DNA from: Papaver somniferum
Lineage: Eukaryota; Streptophyta; Magnoliopsida; Ranunculales; Papaveraceae
Direction: 5' to 3'
Assembly: GCF_003573695.1 (NCBI RefSeq)
Contig: NC_039365.1
Span: forward strand, 80,673,082 to 80,737,081
DNA length: 64,000 bases
Shown here: positions 34,605-46,184 of the stretch, piece by piece
Layout: every line of letters begins with the position of its first letter
Position numbering within the stretch: the first letter of the stretch is position 1
Notes under the pieces: model-generated
Told to the model about the DNA's origin: nothing
Seen by the model: the letters and a program-made list of their open reading frames with translations, nothing else
Database searches by the model: none
Made by a program: the position numbers and the translations under genes

Positions 34605-37106
34605 ATATGTTCTAAGGAAGTAAGTTCATAAACTTGTTTTTGAATCGAAAATGAAATCGCCAGGCGTTATTGGTTTAGTTATTCATTGAATATCTTATGA
34701 ACAACCAATATGTGTGATTGAGTATAACCGTTCACGACTTGTTTGTGTTCTTGGTAGAACTATTCACAAAGGCCTGTCTTATGTATTGGTATGACTTTTA
34801 TTAGTGAAACCGATCTTAATTAATCACCTGAGATGGTAAGATCGAGTTTGTGATTTTATGTCTGAACAAATATGGGAAAGGGGAACCGATCCTAGTAAGA
34901 GGTGCAGTACACCACAAAGGGGGACCGATCCTTATATGAGGTGCAGCAAGGTTTATAGCAGAAAGGGGAACCGATCCTATGAACATGTGTAACACGTTTT
35001 TAGGCAAAGGGGAACCGGTCCTATGGACATGTGCAACACATATAAGTTGGATACCATATATATGTGGGGAACCGATCCTGGTACCTAGTCAACCGAATTT
35101 TGGGAAGCTAGTATGACTATGCACAGTACTCACATGGAGGTGGAACCGAAACTTGTTTTGGTAGAACCGTTAAACCCATGATTGTGATTGAATGTTATTT
35201 GATCAATCGCATAGTTCTTAAAAGTCAGATGAACCAATTCTAAACTTGTTTGGAAGTGTGCCAAATCGGTTTCAAGGTTGTAAGTGTGAAAAAGAACATA
35301 CAAAGTAAGGACGTCGACATACTTTGAACACGTGATGTGAATGTTTATTTCTTTAATTGTTCAAAATTATTCCTTAATAGCTAAGGGAAGAGAATCCCAT
35401 GATCGAAACATAAATAAGTTAAGAATCTTTTAATTAAGGTAATTAACTTCATTTTTAGGAAAATAAGAATTAGTAATGTGCATTTACTAATTACAGTTTT
35501 TCCGAGAGATTTCGATCATTATTTTTGGACAAAGCATTTCCATGAATTATGGAAACCGAATTTTTGCTTTAATGAATATCTTGAGAATATTTTCGGTTTT
35601 GGAAATTCCTTGGTGTCCAAACTTCCTTGTCTATAAATACTTGAAGTTTGCCTTTCTAGCAAACTAATCCTTCATAACAACAATCTTCCTCTTTGTTGTG
35701 TTGTTACTGGTGTAGCCGCCTATTCGGAGAGGAGGGTAACCTAATTAGGCGAAATCTCTTACGACCGCTCAGTTTAAAGTCTTTTTTGGTATTGAGAAGC
35801 TCTAGCATGTACCGTTGGTGGGAAACTAGATAATTGTTGTTTATCTTTTGTTTTCATTGATTTGATTGACTAACAATGGTTGAACTTTAATTGCACCTAG
35901 TTTGTTTATTGTTGAGAATCTTCTCTTCTGATATAAGATTCACTCAAACTAGTCAGAGTTTCGACAGGGATCTTTAGACTGTTGTTAGTTCTAAAGACGA
36001 TCTTGTGATAATCCATTGTTAACAGACTCCGTTCTATGCATGATTGATCACAAGAGATTCAAGTGATTTTGTGCAGGTTAATTGCACCTAGTTTATTTAT
36101 TGTTGAGAATCTTCTCTTCTGATATAAGATTCACTCAAACTAGTCAGAGTTTCGACAGGGATCTTTAGACTGTTGTTAGTTCTAAAGACGATCTTGTGAT
36201 AATCCATTGTTAACAGACTCCGTTCTATGCATGATTGATCACAAGAGATTCAAGTGATTTTGTGCAGGTTATTATTGAAGATCTAAGAAGATTTGAAGAC
36301 GAAGAAGATATTTAAGATTTCTGATTTGTGGGTTCATAATCTTTGGTGTACATAATACTTGTTTCGGTAAAAGAGGATCCAATTAATAATCGGTTTATCC
36401 TTGTGATAGATTGGATTGATTAATTGAGTAGATCAGCATCAGCACCATTATTTGGTTTAATAGTGTTTTTGGATTAATCTTAAACGATTACTTCGGTAAT
36501 TGAATATAAGATAGATCTAAGGACCTGACGAAGGAGTTTATGTTAAGATAAACAGAAGAGCCTTTCTCCGACTCATATCACTTGGTTGAATATAGTTGAT
36601 ACCAAACAGATTTGTTGTTCCTTTACTGTTTGGAATACGAATCAAAGGAATTGTTCCAAGTACGTGACTTATTCATAGGTCGGAGGCGTGGGAATACATA
36701 CGGAACTAAGTGAACTATAAGTTTAGTTGCTTGGTCTCAACTATACGAAGTTAGGCGTAATTTTGTATAACGGCTTAATCCTGAGAGTATTCAATTCTGG
36801 ACAAGGTCCCGGGGTTTTTATTCGTTTGCGGTTTCCTTGTTAACAAAATCTTGTTGTGTCATTTACTTTATATTTCCGCATTATAATTTTTTTATTATAA
36901 TTAAAGTAAATTACACAAACGTTAATTCCTATTTACTTGATAAATGAATCCTATTGTGTTTGGTTAAGTATGAACCTTTTTATCAAGTAATATACTTCGT
37001 TGTTGTATTGTCTCGACTCAGTCCATAGACAATAACTTTCGTAGAAAGGACTTATAGGTAGGAAAAATTTTAGCTTGAGGTATATTTGGGTACCCTCGCC
37101 TTTTCA
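34605..37106 (+). repeat. 3' LTR of element A, second part
   Basis: It resumes with the duplicated ATATG and then TTCTAAGGAAGTAAG, continuing the LTR broken at 25140. It ends CTTTTCA at 37106, followed by the target duplication AATTC. It contains the GGGGAACCGATCC array (34875-35075) and a 191-bp tandem duplication. Confidence 0.88.
35890..36271 (+). repeat. 191-bp tandem duplication in the 3' LTR of element A
   Basis: ATTGCACCTAGTTT starts at 35890 and again at 36081. The two 191-bp copies are nearly identical. No other A-type LTR in the window has this duplication, so it arose after insertion. Confidence 0.85.
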
Positions 37107-37111
37107 AATTC

Positions 37112-37557
37112 ATCTGAAAAATTATAGAACATAGATCATATTCCTTTATCCATGCTCTCTGAGTATTATTCTCTTTTATTTTCTTCCTATCTTTGATTAT
37201 ACAATTTACATAGTTGTGTTGTTCCCATTAGTTTGTTTCTTACAACATGTGAATTTTCAACTATTCAATCATTGTTTCTCTGTAATTTTAATTTCAGTAT
37301 TGTGTGTCAAGTTTGTTTTTTCTTTACATCTCTATGTTGAGTTTAGTATTGTCTTGTATGGCTTGAGTCTTCTGTTTCTTTTTGCTTACTTTAAGTTATC
37401 AACTCTCTGTTTTGAATTTTCTTGCTTTAAAAGTTCATCTGCATTCGTTTTTCTTCTGTTCTGTGTACTTGCATCCTAGTTTACTTGTATTTACTAGTCT
37501 TTCTATTCTTTCCAGGCAGCTTTTGTTTGTGTGCATTTTTGGTCCTTTTAACTTGTC
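37112..37557 (+). other. 5' untranslated region of the LINE, second part
   Basis: A T-rich stretch between the end of element A and the endonuclease ATG. No ORF1 homologue is recognisable; an 87-codon T-rich frame here looks accidental. Confidence 0.55.
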
Positions 37558-38757
37558 ATGAAGATATTGGCTTGGAATATTCAGGGGATAGCCAAACCCT
37601 TAACCATTAACCACTTAAAAAGTGAAATAACATCTCATTCCCCGGATTGTATTTTTCTATCAGAAACTAAAGCCAAATTTTACAAAATGAAATATACACT
37701 AAGACAATTTAATTACCCTAACTACTGGATTAAGGAATCTGTAGGATTATCAGGTGGCATGTGTATGCTTTGGAAAGATGGTTTCCAAATAGAACTCATA
37801 CAAGAAGAAAAAAAATTGATCTCTTTTTTGATACAAGCAGATGCTTCTGTCGAGAAGTTGGTAGTTTCTTGCATATATGGTGCTATTCATGCCAATGATA
37901 AAATATCTCAATGGAATGATGCTCAACATATTGCTTCTTTTTATCAACTTCCTTGGATTTTAATAGGAGATATAAATACTACCCTTTCTAGTTCTGAGAA
38001 ACAGGGAGGGGCTGATGGTCGCAATAGAAAACATGATTATGTAGCTCAGGTCATTAGAGATTTAGGAATTACTGATGTTACTTGGATAGGAGACCCATTT
38101 ACATGGTCTAATCATAGGAATGGAGAAAAACTTATTCGCGTTAGGTTGGATATAGCTTTAGCTAACTCGTCATGGCATAAATCACTTCCTTCAGCTCAGT
38201 TGTCTAATTTACTTCTTGTTGGTTCTGACCATGCTCCAGTTCTTTTGATTACTAATCCTGATAGCTATAGAATTTCTCGACCTTTTAGAGTGTTTGAATA
38301 CTGGTTGAGACATAATGAATGTAAAACTGTTATTGACTCTTCTTGGAAGATGCATTGGGTAGGAGATGATCAAAATTCTGTTCAAACTAAGCTTATGCAT
38401 ACTCAAAAAATTTTATCTGCCTGGAGTCAAATAACATTTAGTAGTATTCAGGGGAAAATTAAGCATATTAAGAATCAATTGCATACTTTGTTACAGAATA
38501 ATCCACGGGTCGAACTGTCTCCTCAGTATATCAACCTACAAACTAATCTTTCTCATTTGTATGATATTCATGATCATCATGTTAGGCAAACATCCAGAGA
38601 CTCTTATTTTTCTTATGGAGATAGAAACACTAAATATTTCCATGCTAGAGCCAATTTTAGGAGACATAAAAACCATATTGCCTTTCTGCAGAATGAATTA
38701 GTTATTTGGTGCAAGGAAAGAAGTGAATTTAGAATCTTTACTCACTCATCATTTTAA
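37558..38757 (+). pseudogene. LINE endonuclease domain (start of ORF2), cut by element G
   Basis: From ATG 37558 the apurinic-type endonuclease motifs are all present: LAWNIQG (Asn), FLSETK (Glu), SCIYGA, LIGDINTTL (Asp/Asn), RVRLDIAL and GSDHAPVL (Asp-His). The linker toward the reverse transcriptase follows (SYFSYGDRNTKYFHARANFR). A frameshift near 38710 changes the last residues. Nine bases after the stop the Gypsy-type element G begins, and the LINE frame resumes at 47819. In L1 elements this domain nicks target DNA to prime reverse transcription. Confidence 0.88.
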
Positions 38758-38766
38758 ACACATAAC

Positions 38767-40403
38767 TGATAGACGCATTTATGTGTCTAATATAGCTCAT
38801 TTGTATATATTGTTAGTGCTCAATTTTGTACTTATTTGGTTATTTTATTTATTTGTAGGTGTTTTTTGAAGAATAAGGATTTGCGGCGAAATTGGCTGAA
38901 AATGCGGCGTTTGGACCTCCGTTGATAGAGTACCGGAAGCGCCCCAGAAGTGTACCGGAAGTACCCCAGAAATACCCCGGAGGAACCCCGAAAAAAGTGC
39001 GGAAAATGCCCCAGAGGACACTTGCTATACGGACCCTTGATTTTGGATAAGGGGTAACCTAATTACTAAGGGGTGACCCATTTCCAGGCATCTGCTAAAG
39101 GGAGACCAGCCACAGATAAGGGGAGGTCAATTTCTCAAATTTAAAAGCAAATTTTGGCGGGAAAATGCATGCATCGTCTGGCAGATTTTGGTTCGATTAT
39201 TGGAGGAGTTTTAATGCGATTAAACACCGGAAATCAGTTGGGATAATCCTGTTAGACCTAAACAGACCCTATGCAAGTGATTGGGCTGATCGAATTGGGC
39301 TGGAATGGCCGGGAGAAGTAATCAAAGTCTCAACAGAGAGACGTGCTCTGTTTCGAGTTCAGGAGATTTTTGAGAGATTTCTGGAGGACTTTGACGCTGG
39401 ATTAACATGTACATGGTCTTATTCAAGTCTAGGGAAGAGTTTGGTAGCTATTTTATAGCTAACAGCACGTGAAAAAGCTCAACAGAAGCGACTATTCTCT
39501 CAACAGCGCAGAGAAGAAAAAGAAAGAAAAAGTCGGAATTTATACGAGATATTTGGGGTCTGTGGGATATATAAGAGTTGTTTCAAGTCATAAGAGGGTT
39601 AGAAACCCTGAGGAGAAAAGTTTAGAGAGAAAGAGGAGAGATTTCAGAGCCGAAACGAGGAAGATACCATTGATTGTTGCTGCTGCTGCTGCGAGGAGGA
39701 AGAACGTGAAGAACAGACTCTCCAAAGCCGTCGTTTATCAACAGTGACATCGACTGTCAACTGTGGGTCGAAGTTCTTCAACGACAACAGCACTTAAGCT
39801 TTGTCGTTGATTCTGGACGCCTTCTGTGGGTCGCAAAATTCTGTTTTACATCATTTTCTTGTCTTTCTCTTCATTGTAAAACACTTTTGAGCATCAATGA
39901 AATATTTTGAGAGGTTTTCCAACATTATGAGCAGCTAAATTCTTGGTGATTGAGGCAATGGAGGATCTATTCACTCATGATTGATTGGTAAATTCTTTTT
40001 ATAATTTCTTAATTATTTATTTTATTTAATTCACTTGGATCAATAAAAAAAGAGATAAAAATGGTTTTCTTAATTAGTTGTGAATCAGTTTGATGTTTTA
40101 TGCTTAGAATTAATTCTTTGATAAATCATGCTTAAGGATTACAATTTAATATTTGGACACCTTATAGATTAATAAGTGATTTAATGGAAAAAGAGCTAGA
40201 TAATAATTATGAAATATTTTTGTAACCAATCAACTTGAAGTAATAGAGAATCCGGAGCCTTAGTCCATTTTAAATCTTGACATCACTCTTTGAAAATTAA
40301 TTTGCTTTATTTTTATTAAATCAAAAAAAAAAAAAGGTTACCTTCACAAGTTCGAAAAGAACCCCTTTTACCACTATCTACAATCACTATTTGAAAACTA
40401 TCA
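38767..40403 (+). repeat. 5' LTR of element G
   Basis: 1637 bp, from TGATAGACGC to AAAACTATCA; the ends form a short inverted repeat (TGATAG/CTATCA). It contains a TATA box at 39568. Short reading frames inside it (39165-39458 and others) recur in the 3' LTR because the LTRs are copies, and are probably not genes. Confidence 0.93.
39568..39575 (+). promoter_or_regulatory. TATA box of element G 5' LTR
   Basis: TATATAAG in GTGGGATATATAAGAGTTG, repeated at 46986-46993 in the 3' LTR. Confidence 0.55.
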
Positions 40404-40409
40404 AATTTT

Positions 40410-40417
40410 TGGCGCCG
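40410..40417 (+). promoter_or_regulatory. Primer binding site of element G
   Basis: TGGCGCCG, seven bases after the LTR, matches the first eight bases of the complement of the plant tRNA-Asp 3' end, the usual primer of Athila/Tat Gypsy elements. The following bases (CCGACGCGGA) match only partly. Confidence 0.6.
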
Positions 40418-41518
40418 CCGACGCGGACCTGTGTTTAGTTAGCATTTTTTTTTTTAGATTTTTATTATTTTTGTTCTTCTTTACGTTTTTGGTTTTTTTT
40501 GTTTCCTTGCAGATTTTTGAAGTTGGAGCGAGAGATAAATTTGCCAAAGCTTGTGGTGATTTACTTAAAGTTTGGGAGCGAAAAGCAAAGCTAAAGGAGC
40601 GAAAGAAGAAGAATTTTATTTATTTATTTTGATAAAAAGAGAGAAAAAAAGAGAGACATTTTTTTGTAATTTTTTTTATTAGACTTTCTTTTCTTTTGTA
40701 TTTTTTTTTATGGACTTTGGACATTAATTTTGGGACATTTTATTTTTATTTTTTATACCCTACGGAAGGGTACCCTTAAATATAAACTGTTTGCAGGGAA
40801 GGACGACGATTACAATATCGTCTCGGCCCCTCGGGTTCGCACACGGCATAGGAGTCGTGGCCCGAGTCGACTTCAGCGGTTCTTCGCCCGTCTGGCACGG
40901 GAGGTAAAATTCTAAACACCCGCGAATCTCCTGCAAGCGGGTTACTGGACTCCTTAAGGTGCTAATTGTTTGAGGACGAACCGGACTGTTTTTATATTCC
41001 TAGTAAAGGGCAAGGACTGGACCATATAAGATAAGGGTTCGGATTTCATCATCGCTCCCTTCTTGCCCGCCTTAGGAAAACGAAACCTAAAGCGAACCTA
41101 AGCCTAAAATTTGGACTAGAAAGAGACCTATAGGGTATCGAGCTTAACAGGACAATCATTCGAAAAATATTGGTTACTCTTTTAAGCACACCTTGAAGTT
41201 CTTGACGGTTACTGCGAGTTGAATGCGTGACTGCGCCGCATTGGATCGGTGAGGTTTTGGGTATCAAAGCTCCACTGAGCTTCCCTCGCCTCGATTCAAC
41301 TTGCTTTAACTCGGATTGATTCCAGAGGGGTTTGCTCAAATTGTAACGAATTCCCTTTCGAAGGATTAGAAGCTGGTCTAGAAACAATCTAAGTGGAGCC
41401 ATCATGCTTGTTGTTTGCTAGAAATCTTTAGGTTTGCTGTGGTAAAGTCGAGTCAGCTGTGTGATTGCTAGAACCTTCCTGTTAGGATTTTTATTTCTTT
41501 TTGAATTCTTTTTAGTGT
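40418..41518 (+). other. Untranslated leader of element G
   Basis: About 1.1 kb between primer site and gag start with T-rich and purine-rich parts. No convincing gene is seen on either strand. Confidence 0.55.
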
Positions 41519-42902
41519 ATGCCCGATTTTGTTAGGGCTTGGAAAAGAGATACTCTAGGTCGATTGATTAGCGAAAAACCTAGTAGTTCTTCTGATTTAA
41601 GCAGGGAGCTCGAAGATTCTTCTTTGGAGAGCCCTGTTTTTGGAAACTTCAGTTTTGAGAATTATCTCTGAGTGATAAAGTACCCCTAGTACTCCAGTTG
41701 TGCCAACGATGGCAACTTTGAAAGATTACATGTTCCCAACTAGGACCAACCGAGCTTCATGCATTAAATTGCCAGCCACTACGGCTAATTTCGAGATAAA
41801 ACCTAGTATTCTTCAGATGATCCCTATATTCTTAGGAAAAGATGATGAGAACCCTTATTTTCATATTAGGGACTTTGAGGAAATCTGTGGGACAATTAGG
41901 ATAAAGGACCTTACTGATGAAGTCTTGAAACTTAAGATGTTTCCCTTTTCTTGAGAGAAAGCCAAGACCTGGCTTAACAACCTACCGTCTGAATCCATAG
42001 AAACATGGCAGGAACTTATCGCTGCCTTCTATATGAAATTCTACCCTAAGCATAAAACTGCAGCTGTTAGGCAGAAAATTAGTGCTAGTGTGCAACAAGA
42101 GGGAGAGTCTCTTTATAGGTTTTTAGAGCGATTCAATGATCTCCTATCTCAGTGTCCTCACCATGGATTTGATAATATGAAACTTGTACAGATTATTTAT
42201 GATGGTTTAGACTATTCGACCAAAGCCATGGTTGAGTCTATGTGCGCTGGTGAGTTCACTAGTAAAAATGCTGATGATGCTTTTACCTTCTTAGGAGCTA
42301 TCGCTGAAAAATCCCAACAGTGGGAATCTTGTGTTGAACCCCCTAAAAGACTCTTGGTCAATAGAAGTAGCACCAATATGGTAGATACGAGTTTTGCGTC
42401 AGATGCTAAGTTTGCTGCTTTATCCAGAAGGTTAGAAGCTTTAGAAATGGGTCAGACTAAAAATAGGTCCCTTGTTGAACCTAATAGAGCCTCTCAAGTC
42501 TCTAGTTGTGGAATAGAGCCCGATAATTCGTTTTGGGAAGGTCAGGTTAGTGAAGAGCAAGCCCATGCTGTCTATAACAACTCTAGGTTTGAGAACCGTC
42601 AGAAGTTTGACCCATACTCAGAAACCTACAACCCTGGTTGGAGAAACCATCCTAATTTCTCTTGGTCTAAGGGCCAGAGTCAAGGCCAGTCTAGCAATTC
42701 TCAGCCTCCCCCAGGTTTTGGTTTTAAGAACTCTTCAGGTCAAACCCAGTTTCAGAACACTTCCGAGAAAAAGATCTCTACCTTAGAGGATACTCTCACT
42801 ATGTTAGCAAATAACCATGAAATGCTAACAAAGAACCACATGAGCTTTCAACAAGAAACTAGGCAAGAATTGAAGAATATTCCCAGAGTCTTGCCAAGTT
42901 AG
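41519..42902 (+). pseudogene. gag of element G, broken by stops and frameshifts
   Basis: ATG 41519 opens a 50-codon frame (MPDFVRAWKRDTLGRLISEK) that ends at TGA 41669-41671. The main gag domain follows in another frame from about 41709, is broken by TGA 41952-41954, and continues with KTWLNNLPSESIETWQELIA, FYPKHKTAAVRQKI and GESLYRFLERFNDLLSQCPH. These are Ty3/Gypsy retrotransposon gag motifs. The C-terminal part is Gln/Asn/Ser-rich (SKGQSQGQSSNSQPPPGFGF). A further shift near 42860 leads to the protease frame. No zinc knuckle is seen. Confidence 0.85.
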
Positions 42903-42946
42903 AACTTCAAGTAGGACAAATAGCTAAGTTCATAAGTGAGAGAGAG

Positions 42947-44383
42947 ATGGAAGGTTCCCTAGTCGTACTGATCCAACCCAAAGGAGAGAAATCGTACAAT
43001 CATGTGAATGCTGTCACAACCCTAAGGAGTGGAAAGAAAGTTGACAACAAGGTCGCCATGCCTGATAGTGAACATGCTGTAGTTCACCCTGCTGAGCCAG
43101 AAAATGAGGAGACTGATAGAGTCTCCAAAGAGACCAATGAGGGTCCTGTTGAGCCTCACTTTGTTCCCAGAGCCCCGTTTCCCCAGCTGCTAGTTCCGAC
43201 TAAGAGGGAGTCCAACTTTAATGATATATTGGAGGTTTTTAAGCAGGTTAATATCAACCTTCCATTATTAGATGCAATTAGGCAGATTCCCTCTTATGCC
43301 AAGTTCCTTAAGGACTTGTGTACGCGAAAGCGTAAGCTCAGTGTCCAGAAGAAAGCCTTCATAGCTAGTCATGTGAGTTCTATTATTCAGAATACCACTA
43401 CTCCTAAGTATAAAGACCCAGGGTCCCCTACCATTGCTTGTACAATAGGTAAGTACCGTGTTGAGAAAGCGTTGCTTGACTTAGGAGCCAGTGTGAACTT
43501 ACTGCCATACCATGTGTACCTTAAGCTAGGACTTGGTGAGATGAAACCTACCCAGATAACACTCCAGTTAGCTGATAGGTCCGTTAAAATCCCTCGTGGT
43601 GTGATCGAGGATGTTCTTATTGAGGTCGACAAGTTTATTTATCCAGTGGATTTCGTGGTCCTAGATACCCAACCTGTCCCCGACCCAGAGAACCAAATAC
43701 CTGTGATTTTAGGTCGCCCATTCTTAGCTACGTCTAATGCGATCATAAACTGTCGAAATGGTATTATGAATCTGTCTTTTGGTAATATGACTATTGAGCT
43801 GAATATTTTTAATGTAAACAAGCTACATTCTGAGCTAGATAACACATGTATTGAAGAGGTGAACATGATAGGAACCTTAGTTCAGGAGTCATTACCAAAC
43901 ATCGTATCGGAAAATACATTGGAGAGTTGTTTATCCCATTTTAGCCTGGATTTCGACGATAATAGTAACATTGAACAAGTTAATGCTCTGTTGGATTCTG
44001 TTCCTATGTTAGATATTGATATATGGAAAAATAGGTTCGAACCATTACTAGCTTCTGAGTCTATCTTAATACCTTATTTAAAAGAGCCTCCTGAGTTGGA
44101 GTCTAATTATACATTTTTAGGCCCACCCGAGTCTTTCCCTGTGATTATAGCTTCCGATTTGGATAGTGATCAGGAAAGTAGGCCAGAGACCGTGCTTCAA
44201 GAAAATAAGGAAGCCTTAGAGTGGACCATAGAAGATATGAAGCAAGCTGAGGATGAACCACCTGATTATGACTTAGAGAAAGCAATTGACCTTTTTCAAG
44301 AACCCGATGGTCTAGAAATTAGGAACATTGTGACTAGTCATTGTAGAGGCACCAAAATTCTAAGTTTGGGGGTAGAGAACTAG
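42947..44383 (+). CDS. Aspartic protease ORF of element G
   Basis: An uninterrupted frame of 478 residues. After a segment with NAVTTLRSGKK (typical of the gag-protease junction in Athila/Tat elements) come the retropepsin motifs: ALLDLGASVNLLPYHVYLKL, with the catalytic Asp in D-L-G-A, and PVILGRPFLATSNAIIN, the conserved hydrophobic-Gly motif. The C-terminal part has WTIEDMKQAED, resembling the start of the link to reverse transcriptase, but no polymerase follows. It would process Gag in the particle. The ATG at 42947 is only the first Met of the open frame; translation probably came from gag upstream. Confidence 0.8.
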   Translation: MEGSLVVLIQPKGEKSYNHVNAVTTLRSGKKVDNKVAMPDSEHAVVHPAEPENEETDRVSKETNEGPVEPHFVPRAPFPQLLVPTKRESNFNDILEVFKQVNINLPLLDAIRQIPSYAKFLKDLCTRKRKLSVQKKAFIASHVSSIIQNTTTPKYKDPGSPTIACTIGKYRVEKALLDLGASVNLLPYHVYLKLGLGEMKPTQITLQLADRSVKIPRGVIEDVLIEVDKFIYPVDFVVLDTQPVPDPENQIPVILGRPFLATSNAIINCRNGIMNLSFGNMTIELNIFNVNKLHSELDNTCIEEVNMIGTLVQESLPNIVSENTLESCLSHFSLDFDDNSNIEQVNALLDSVPMLDIDIWKNRFEPLLASESILIPYLKEPPELESNYTFLGPPESFPVIIASDLDSDQESRPETVLQENKEALEWTIEDMKQAEDEPPDYDLEKAIDLFQEPDGLEIRNIVTSHCRGTKILSLGVEN

Positions 44384-45384
44384 AAGAATCTCTTGAGTAT
44401 TTTAAGGACTGGGAAGATCCGGAAATTCAAGCAATAATGAGAGGTTTGTGTGAGAGTAGTGAAAACCCTAAGTTTGGGGCTAGTAATGATTCTTGTGATC
44501 GTCAATTATCCCATTAGAAGTCCCTAACTTGGGACTCGAGCCTAGTGAGGTATTCCATGAGTCTATTCAGACTCCACAACCCGATCCTCCTGATAATGTC
44601 CAGGAAAAAATCCATATATTAGAGACCCGTTTTTCGGATGAAGCTGTTTGCCGAGACACTCATATGAAGCCCAAGTGGTCACCCGAGATAAATCCAGTTG
44701 TCTTGCGAGAAACTTTAGATCAGGTTGTGCTCTATCTGCTCATTTTTCTAATCTTGAGCATTTGTCTCCTATTCGTGGCAGTTCTATTTGGTCTTATGGA
44801 CCCACAATTGTTTCGACTATTGGTATACGACTTTGGAAGGTGAAATTCTTTTTGAGGTATTTGATGTCTAGCTAATGACTATAAATTTAGCATTTACTGG
44901 GAGGCTCCCGCGTTCATGTGATACGGTAATATCCTTCCTTATTTCTTTTCCTCCAGTGGTAATAGTTTCTCCTTGTTCATGCTTTTAATTTCATCTTTAG
45001 AACATTGAGGACAATGTAGATTTAAGTTTGGGGGTGGGGAAGAAACACTTTTTGTCACTTTTTGCAATAAATAAACTCCAGAGCCTAGAAATTTATGCCT
45101 ATTGAGGATTGCACTAACTAATCTAAGTGGATGGAAGCATTTTGATTGTAGGAGTTTGAGGAACCAATCTGATTAGATGGAAACATCTAAAGAGTCTATT
45201 CATAAAAGCACAGAGCTCAGGTGTTAGAAATAACATGATAGTTTCACCATATCTCGTTGAGTCCTTTTCACTTCTATTTTTATTTTATTTTGTTTTTAAA
45301 CTATGTTTCTCTAAGTGATAGGTGGGGCCCACGATTCAAGTTGTTACCAATGCTAGGGTGAATTAGAGTGATTGAGATACCATG

Positions 45385-45478
<94 letters not shown>

Positions 45479-46184
45479 TAGTTACCAAAAAAAAAAAAAA
45501 AAAGAAATTGAGACCAGACCATTTGACCAAAAGGAATAAATTCAATAAAGTCGACCACTGGTACCCTTGTATATGCCAGTTGTGTTGACCTAGAGTTAGG
45601 TTATCGACCACTGGTACCCTTGTATATGCCAGTGTGTTGATATTAGTCAGACTAGTATCTCAATCCATTAGGATAGGTTCATTTTGGCGGAGGCCTTCAG
45701 ACAGATATGGGAAACGCCGTTCACTTAGTAAACATCAAAACCATCTATGTTTTTTCTATATCCATCTCTTAATCTTTCCATGTGATTAGTTTGACTCCGA
45801 ATATGATGTCCATAGTGCAACTATCTGAGTAGAGCTCTGTCACTTTATATGAATTTTAGTATGCTTGAGTGCAAACTCGTGTACAGCAATTGGAATTTCG
45901 CATCAGGGTACTTCTTCCTGTAGTCAATAAGTATGCCAACCAAGGAGATTCTTTAGTGCCTTCCAAGGTTCTGCGTAGATAGCTAAGGTCTGGAGTACAG
46001 GTTTTGTGGGTATATCTCTGGTAAGCCCTCCCGAGACTATAACTCGGCCACTAGGGCCACCTAGGGGTTTAAAGGCTTATTGCATACGCTAAATGCAATC
46101 GACGATGCCTGCGACAGTGAGTTAGGATTTTATTTTGTAGTTTTGATTTGCTCGGGACTAGCAAATAATAAGTTTGGGGGTATT
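44384..46184 (+). other. 3' internal region of element G without pol
   Basis: It contains weak coding-like remnants (44384-44875), two AAGTTTGGGGGT words, a long A run (45385-45475), a 30-bp direct repeat about 53 bp apart (45551 and 45604) and the polypurine tract AGTTTGGGGGTATT (46171-46184). The reverse transcriptase, RNase H and integrase expected here are absent. Confidence 0.8.
45385..45475 (+). repeat. Poly(A) tract of about 91 bases
   Basis: An uninterrupted run of 91 A, then TGGTAGTTACC, then 17 more A. Such a long pure run is unusual and its exact length in the assembly may be unreliable. Confidence 0.9.

Larger units (their letters stand above)
16963..37106 (+). mobile_element. 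Element A: Copia LTR retrotransposon with degenerate pol
   Basis: It begins TGTTAGAG and ends CTTTTCA, and is flanked by the perfect 5-bp duplication AATTC (16958-16962 and 37107-37111). The 5' LTR is 16963-19746. The 3' LTR starts at 24690, is interrupted by element A' at 25140 and resumes at 34610. The pol order is protease, integrase, reverse transcriptase, RNase H, as in Copia. Gag is mostly missing. Confidence 0.92.

Noticed and set aside
39165..39458. 97-codon frame in the G LTR, repeated at 46583-46876
   Set aside because: It recurs only because the two LTRs are near-identical copies. It lies upstream of the TATA box and has no recognisable domain.
39469..39747. Second frame in the G LTR (and 46887-47210)
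   Set aside because: Its end differs between the LTRs because of the GCT repeat indel, so there is no sign of coding constraint.
41049..41405. 118-codon minus-strand frame in the G leader
   Set aside because: It lies in a non-coding leader, antisense to the element, with no recognisable domain.
45301..45611. Poly-Phe and poly-Lys frames
   Set aside because: They are translations of the A run.
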